Shown here: piece by piece, positions 5,810 through 8,948 of the stretch
How the letters are laid out: each line of letters starts with the position of its first letter
Numbering within the stretch: the first letter of the stretch is position 1
DNA from: JANXVV01 sp038230975
GTDB lineage: Bacteria; Planctomycetota; Phycisphaerae; Tepidisphaerales; Tepidisphaeraceae
Assembly (NCBI GenBank): GCA_038230975.1
Contig: JBBRMF010000217.1
Location: 1-8,948 of the forward strand
DNA: 8,948 nt
Direction of reading: 5' to 3'
The notes under the pieces: model-generated
The model's database searches: none
What the model was told of the DNA's origin: nothing
What the model saw: the letters and a program-made list of their open reading frames with translations, nothing else
Position numbers and translations under genes: made by a program

Positions 5810-6637
5810 TCAGCCGCCGAAAATACTTCGTATTCCATAAAGCTGGACGTACCAATCCTTGGCGATTTTGGCGAAGAAGAAATTCAACACGATGATCGCG
5901 ATGAAGCTGGCGACAAAACTTTCCGTGCAGGCGCGGCCCACACCGCTGGCGCCGGCGCGGCAGGTGAAACCTTTGTAGCAGGAGATCATCCCAATCGAAG
6001 CGCCGAAGAAAACGCTTTTGACAAGGCCTTCGTTCAGAGTGCAGAGATCGACCCCGAGGCGCGCGTATTCCCAGTAAGGGGCGCTCGGCACGCCGAGTGT
6101 TTTGACGGTGACGAACCAACCCCCAAGGCTGCCGAGCGCATCACTGTAAATCGTTAACAACGGCGTCATTAAAATGCAGGCGAGGAATCGCGGGACCACC
6201 AGCACGCGAATCGGGTCGGCACCCATGACGCGCAGGGCGTCCAATTGTTCGGTAACATTCATCGTGCCAAGCTCGGCGGTGAGAGACCCACCGACCCGGC
6301 CTGCAAGCATGACTGCGGCCAACACGGGACCGATTTGCTTTACGACGGAGACGTTGATGATGCTGCCGAGATGATTTTCCTGGCCGATGCTCTTAAACTG
6401 CGTGTATGCCTCAACCGCCAGCACCATGCCGATGAATGCTCCGGTGATTGAAATGACGGGAACTGATTTGGTGCCGACCTCATACATCTGCGGGAAGACT
6501 TCGCGAATGTTCTTCCAACGCAGCCATCCTCGGCCCATCCAGAGGAAGGTGCGCAGTGTGAAATTGCAGAATTCCCCGAACTCCGCAAGGGAGTTCTTGG
6601 TGTTGTGTCCCAGTCTTTCGATCATTCCGATCGCCAT
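5810..6637 (-). CDS. mlaE: MlaE-family ABC transporter permease
   Basis: The 275-residue multi-pass membrane protein carries the MlaE/YrbE family hallmarks. After an amphipathic N-terminal region, a hydrophobic segment containing GAFIGMVLAVEA (66-77) is followed by VKQIGPVLAAVMLAGRVGG (99-117) and the conserved cytoplasmic motif ELGTMNVTEQLDALRVMGAD (122-141). Later come CYKGFTCRAGASGVG (220-234) and a last membrane span near 241-256. Length matches the family. It forms the inner-membrane channel of the lipid transporter with MlaF, whose gene follows after 45 bases. The ATG at 6635-6637 has no Shine-Dalgarno. A TATGAT resembling a -10 box lies 9 bases upstream on the minus strand (6647-6652), which would give a nearly leaderless transcript if used. 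Confidence 0.92.
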   Translation of the reverse strand: MAIGMIERLGHNTKNSLAEFGEFCNFTLRTFLWMGRGWLRWKNIREVFPQMYEVGTKSVPVISITGAFIGMVLAVEAYTQFKSIGQENHLGSIINVSVVKQIGPVLAAVMLAGRVGGSLTAELGTMNVTEQLDALRVMGADPIRVLVVPRFLACILMTPLLTIYSDALGSLGGWFVTVKTLGVPSAPYWEYARLGVDLCTLNEGLVKSVFFGASIGMISCYKGFTCRAGASGVGRACTESFVASFIAIIVLNFFFAKIAKDWYVQLYGIRSIFGG

Positions 6638-6896
6638 AGGGTGCGTATCATACGGGTTGGGGAAATCAAATGCGAAAGTGAAAATGCGGTGGCGATCGCG
6701 TTGGACGCCCTCCCGGCGAAAGGTATGCTATTGCGGCTGGCAAAATATGCATGCAGCGGATCGCCCGCAAGACTTGTTTCGCGGGATAGTCTAAAATCTA
6801 AGATGGATTTCGGCGTATCGTTGGGCAGGGGGAAGGCGATTTAGCCGATAGAGCGAGTGGCGAGAGAATCCGATTTCAAGAAACGGACGAATTACA
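6638..6896. other. Divergent intergenic region between mlaE and manC
   Basis: These 259 bases separate two divergent genes and should hold both promoters. The minus strand has a TATGAT (6647-6652) near mlaE. The plus strand has TAAAAT at 6792-6797 with no well-placed -35 box. CCCGC (6764-6768) and GCGGG (6781-6785) could form a small hairpin just before it. I see no dispersed repeat of the kinds found elsewhere in the window and no convincing small gene. Confidence 0.35.
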
Positions 6897-8003
6897 ATGG
6901 AATATGGCGTCATCATGGCGGGGGGATCAGGGACACGGCTTTGGCCGTTGTCACGGAAGAGCATGCCGAAGCAGCTTTTGCCCGTCGTGAAGGGAAAGAG
7001 CCTGCTTCAATTGAGCTACGAGCGCCTGCGCGGAATGCTGCCGGCCGAGCGGATCTACGTTTGCACGGCTTCGGTGCATCGCGACGCGGTGCTCGCAAAT
7101 CTGCCGGAATTGCCGAAGGAAAATCTGCTCGGTGAACCCGTAGCGCGCGACACCGCAAACGCCGTTGGCTTCCCGGCGGGCGTGCTGCTGTCACGCGACA
7201 AAGATGCGGTAATGGCGATCGTCACCGCAGACCATGTGATCGAACCGATCGCGGATTTTCAGAAAGCGATCCGTACCGCATTCGATGTGGTGAAAGAACA
7301 TCCCGAATCGCTGGTCACCTTCGGCATCGTCCCCACGCACGGACACACCGGCCTCGGTTATATCCAGCGCGGTGAACCCCTGGCCTTGGCAGATGGGACC
7401 AAAGGTGCCTATCGCGTGCAGGCATTCAAGGAAAAACCCGACAAACCCACCGCTGATCGCTACGTTGAATCCGGCCGATATTATTGGAACAGCGGAATGT
7501 TTGTCTGGCGATGCGATACCGTCTTCAACGAACTCAAAGCCCACCTGCCCACCGCTCATGCAGGGCTTCAGCGCGTGGCCAATGCCTGGAACACGCCGCA
7601 GAGCGATGCGGTGCTGAACGAAGTTTATCCCACGCTCCCCAAGATCAGCGTCGACTACGCGATCATGGAGCCCGCCTCGCAAGGCAAGGGTAAAGCTAAA
7701 GTCGTCACCGTCGAAATGCCCGTCGAATGGCTCGACGTCGGTTCCTGGCCTGCCCTGGCTGAAACACTCCATATCGATTCCCACGACAATGCCGTCGAAT
7801 GTAAAACGTGCCTGTTTATCGACTCAGACAACAATATAATTGTCAGTGACGATCCGGAGCACTTGGTGTCGACGATCGGCGTGAGCGATATGATCATCGT
7901 CCACACGAAGGATATCACGATGGTCTGCCCCAAAACTGAAGCTCAGCGAGTGAAAGATCTCGTCGGTCGCGCCAAAGAAAAATACGGCGATCGATACCAG
8001 TAG
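6897..8003 (+). CDS. manC: Mannose-1-phosphate guanylyltransferase (GDP-mannose pyrophosphorylase)
   Basis: The 368-residue cytoplasmic enzyme should join mannose 1-phosphate and GTP into GDP-mannose and pyrophosphate, the mannose donor for polysaccharides and glycolipids. The nucleotidyltransferase signature GGSGTRLWPLSR is at 9-20, followed by PKQ (24-26), GEPVARDTANA (79-89), TADHVI (110-115), FKEKP (177-181), YWNSGMF (196-202), SVDYAIME (251-258) and EWLDVGSW (277-284). A C-terminal beta-helix-like part runs from about 295 to the end. The C-terminal cupin (phosphomannose isomerase) domain of bifunctional ManC/AlgA proteins is absent, so the isomerase must be encoded elsewhere. The ATG is preceded by a weak GGA 9 bases away and leads directly into the family motif. 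The last base of its stop is the first base of repeat copy B. No glycan biosynthesis genes adjoin it. Confidence 0.93.
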   Translation: MEYGVIMAGGSGTRLWPLSRKSMPKQLLPVVKGKSLLQLSYERLRGMLPAERIYVCTASVHRDAVLANLPELPKENLLGEPVARDTANAVGFPAGVLLSRDKDAVMAIVTADHVIEPIADFQKAIRTAFDVVKEHPESLVTFGIVPTHGHTGLGYIQRGEPLALADGTKGAYRVQAFKEKPDKPTADRYVESGRYYWNSGMFVWRCDTVFNELKAHLPTAHAGLQRVANAWNTPQSDAVLNEVYPTLPKISVDYAIMEPASQGKGKAKVVTVEMPVEWLDVGSWPALAETLHIDSHDNAVECKTCLFIDSDNNIIVSDDPEHLVSTIGVSDMIIVHTKDITMVCPKTEAQRVKDLVGRAKEKYGDRYQ

Positions 8004-8068
8004 TGGCGTGGGCGTCTCGCCAGCGCATTTTCCCTGATATTAAAGCACGGGCGAGACGCCCATGCCAC
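8003..8068. repeat. Dispersed inverted repeat, copy B
   Basis: GTGGCGTGGGCGTCTCGCC (8003-8021) is matched by its reverse complement at 8050-8068 with one G-T wobble position. The left arm is identical over 19 bases to that of copy A (4863-4881). The 28-base centre differs from copy A. The repeat begins on the last base of the manC stop and ends 9 bases before the ruvX ATG, so it fills nearly the whole 74-base gap. It encodes an apparent GTG-started extension of ruvX that is only repeat sequence. Confidence 0.8.
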
Positions 8069-8077
8069 ATTCATCCC

Positions 8078-8572
8078 ATGCGAACCCTGGCGATCGATTT
8101 CGGCACACGTCGCATCGGTTTAGCGATGAGCGATGAAGGTGGCCGTTTCGCCACGCCGGTCGATGTGCTGCAAGTCAATTCTCCCGACCAAGCCATTCCC
8201 ACGATAATTGCATTGATTCACAAGGAAGGCGTCGAACGCCTCGTCGTCGGCCTCCCCTTAAACATGGACGACACCCTCGGCCCCTCCGCGCGAACGACCA
8301 TCGCCTGGGCGAATGCTCTATCGATTCAAAGTAAAGCGGTGTTGGTTTTTGTGGATGAACGCCTCAGTAGCTTCGCCGCCGAGCAGGATTTGAATGATCG
8401 CAAGCGGGGCGGTGAGAAGATGACGCGAAAACAAAAAAAGGGAAAGCTGGATGCCCTGGCGGCACAGGGGTTCTTGCAGGCGTTTCTGGATGGGAAGCTG
8501 CAGGCGATCGATGTCATTCGATGTCATTTAAGAAACTATCTCAAAACGAAGAATCAAAGTAACCACAGATGA
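8078..8572 (+). CDS. ruvX: RuvX/YqgF Holliday-junction resolvase-like nuclease with an altered C terminus
   Basis: The 164-residue RNase H-fold protein belongs to the RuvX/YqgF family, proposed to resolve Holliday junctions and known in E. coli to act in 16S rRNA 5' processing. Visible motifs are DFGTRRIGLA at 7-16 (catalytic Asp7), VVGLPLNMDD at 56-65, DERLSS at 93-98 and KLDALAAQGFLQAFLD at 123-138 (Asp125). Starting at the ATG at 8078 aligns the first motif; in-frame upstream codons are repeat DNA. Up to residue 147 the length is normal for the family. The last 17 residues (RCHLRNYLKTKNQSNHR) follow a 10-base tandem duplication and end at a TGA inside another repeat, so they look acquired. 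All visible catalytic residues precede the change, so activity is probably kept. No Shine-Dalgarno is seen, and the gap to manC is filled by repeat copy B. Confidence 0.9.
   Translation: MRTLAIDFGTRRIGLAMSDEGGRFATPVDVLQVNSPDQAIPTIIALIHKEGVERLVVGLPLNMDDTLGPSARTTIAWANALSIQSKAVLVFVDERLSSFAAEQDLNDRKRGGEKMTRKQKKGKLDALAAQGFLQAFLDGKLQAIDVIRCHLRNYLKTKNQSNHR
8509..8528 (+). repeat. 10-base tandem duplication near the 3' end of ruvX
   Basis: CGATGTCATT occurs twice without a gap (8509-8518 and 8519-8528). Ten is not a multiple of three, so one copy shifts the frame. Without the second copy the codons would read ATC GAT GTC ATT TAA, ending the protein at residue 147. Confidence 0.9.
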
Positions 8573-8640
8573 ACACAGTTACACACCGATCAGAAAAATC
8601 CATGAATCACATTTGTGTCTATCCGTGTTCATCTGTGGTT
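8561..8640. repeat. Long inverted repeat spanning the ruvX stop
   Basis: AACCACAGATGAACAC (8561-8576) is perfectly complementary to 8625-8640. The arms continue to 8586 and 8615 with only three mismatches in 26 positions. The ruvX stop TGA (8570-8572) lies in the left arm. I recall similar AACCACAGATGAACAC words as dispersed repeats in planctomycete and verrucomicrobial genomes, but cannot check. AATTTGGTTTT follows the right arm, so weak termination is possible. Confidence 0.75.
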
Positions 8641-8700
8641 AATTTGGTTTTGAGTTAGAGCGTTTTTCATGATGATGAATCGTGCAAGATGGCCGGGTGC

Positions 8701-8728
8701 CACAGGTCGGCGTACTCGCAGACCTGTG
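8701..8728. repeat. Inner hairpin 1 of the composite palindrome
   Basis: CACAGGTC (8701-8708) pairs with GACCTGTG (8721-8728). After one G/A mismatch, GCG (8710-8712) pairs with CGC (8717-8719) around TACT, the complement of the AGTA loop in the sister hairpin. Confidence 0.7.
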
Positions 8729-8748
8729 TTCTTGCGGCGATCAGGCAG

Positions 8749-8776
8749 CACAGGTCGCGGAGTACCGCGACCTGTG
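8749..8776. repeat. Inner hairpin 2 of the composite palindrome
   Basis: CACAGGTCGCGG (8749-8760) and CCGCGACCTGTG (8765-8776) are perfect 12-base arms around AGTA (8761-8764). The centre CGGAGTACCG is the same as in the mlaE-mlaF spacer hairpin. Confidence 0.8.
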
Positions 8777-8851
8777 GCACCCGGCGCGGGGCACCATCTT
8801 GAAAAGCGCTCTAGTTTCTCAGGGTCAGTCCTTTTTTGGAGGATGGGGGAG

Positions 8852-8871
8852 ATGGTCACTGAAGTGACCAT
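8852..8871. repeat. 20-base near-perfect palindrome
   Basis: ATGGTCACT (8852-8860) and AGTGACCAT (8863-8871) are perfect 9-base arms around GA. It lies 7 bases beyond the stop of the probable gene entering from the right. No T-run follows in either direction. It could be a protein-binding site or one more dispersed palindrome. Confidence 0.5.
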
Positions 8872-8878
8872 GCCGGGT

Positions 8879-8947
8879 CTATGAGGTCTTATTTTGCGGG
8901 GTTGATTTCCCACCGGTTTTCTTGAGCAATCGGATTTCACCGATGAC
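8879..8947 (-). CDS. Possible C-terminal end of a gene entering from the right edge
   Basis: On the minus strand one frame is open from the window edge to a TAG at 8879-8881 and gives 22 residues, VIGEIRLLKKTGGKSTPQNK then Thr-Ser. A hydrophobic/charged strand followed by a Lys/Thr/Ser/Gln-rich tail is typical of a protein C terminus; the other two minus frames are interrupted or less protein-like. The family cannot be recognised from so few residues. Confidence 0.35.
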   Translation of the reverse strand, partial: VIGEIRLLKKTGGKSTPQNKTS

Positions 8948-8948
8948 C

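Larger units (their letters stand above)
8656..8813. mobile_element. MITE-like composite palindrome without coding capacity
   Basis: The 158-base unit has terminal inverted repeats: 8656-8668 (TAGAGCGTTTTTC) matches the reverse complement of 8801-8813 at 12 of 13 positions. Inside, AAGATGG (8686-8692) pairs with CCATCTT (8794-8800), and the 17 bases at 8693-8709 pair perfectly with 8768-8784. The middle holds two complete hairpins (8701-8728 and 8749-8776). No open frame inside is credible. The structure is that of a non-autonomous element or a stacked palindromic repeat cluster. No target-site duplication is clear and no transposase is present. Confidence 0.6.

Noticed and set aside
6605..6844. 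79-codon plus-strand frame starting MSQSFDHSDR before manC
   Set aside because: It starts antisense inside mlaE and has no ribosome binding site or recognisable family. The stretch is better explained as a divergent promoter region, although its middle part is not obviously unlike protein.
7191..7784. 197-codon minus-strand frame inside manC
   Set aside because: Antisense shadow of a clear, motif-complete gene.
8003..8077. In-frame GTG-started extension of ruvX beginning MAWASRQ
   Set aside because: These 25 codons are translated repeat copy B and spacer. The family motif DFGTRRIGLA aligns only with the ATG at 8078.
8561..8813. CRISPR array
   Set aside because: The repeats are few, inverted, nested and of unequal spacing. 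There are no regular direct repeats with spacers and no cas genes.
8629..8940. Open frames on both strands across the palindromic region
   Set aside because: Their sequences are Arg/Pro/Gly-rich translations of nested palindromes. No family resemblance, no ribosome binding site.

Overview
The window reads as chromosomal DNA of a Planctomycetota-like bacterium, plausibly Phycisphaerae/Tepidisphaerales. This is inferred from a DUF1570-type secreted peptidase, zinc-ribbon membrane proteins, a MlaEF transporter, moderately high GC and many dispersed palindromic repeats in the intergenic spaces. No marker gene fixes the taxon. There is no transposase, phage gene, CRISPR array, rRNA or tRNA.

Layout, left to right. 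(1) 1-452: probable N-terminal part of a minus-strand gene leaving the left edge, then a divergent intergenic stretch. (2) 453-2481: a tight three-gene plus-strand cluster: a zinc-ribbon multi-pass membrane protein, a zinc-ribbon CPBP (CAAX-type) intramembrane protease and a tail-anchored protein of unknown function. (3) 2542-3363: a minus-strand Tat-exported metallophosphoesterase, convergent with the cluster. (4) 3596-4804: a plus-strand Sec-exported HExxH peptidase, divergent from the phosphoesterase. (5) 5006-6637: a minus-strand mlaE-mlaF pair for lipid transport, with no MCE (MlaD) gene beside it. (6) 6897-8572: plus-strand mannose-1-phosphate guanylyltransferase followed by the Holliday-junction resolvase-like RuvX/YqgF. 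(7) 8573-8948: a repeat-packed region, then the probable C-terminal codons of a minus-strand gene entering from the right.

Most genes are ordinary envelope or housekeeping functions: envelope proteolysis, lipid transport, GDP-mannose supply for glycans, and rRNA/recombination processing. The unusual layer is the palindromes. About ten hairpin-forming repeats lie between genes, and at four gene ends the stop codon lies inside or touches one. Two very different hairpins (5777-5804 and 8749-8776) share the same centre, CGGAGTACCG, and a third (8701-8728) shares its GAGTAC heart. Copies of a 19-base-arm repeat lie at 4862-4925 and 8003-8068, and the first carries a good intrinsic terminator. A 158-base MITE-like composite palindrome lies at 8656-8813.

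The sharpest single observation is in ruvX. A 10-base tandem duplication at 8509-8528 has shifted the frame at the 3' end. Removing one copy restores a TAA immediately after residue 147. The present reading frame instead runs 17 residues further and stops inside the next palindromic repeat.
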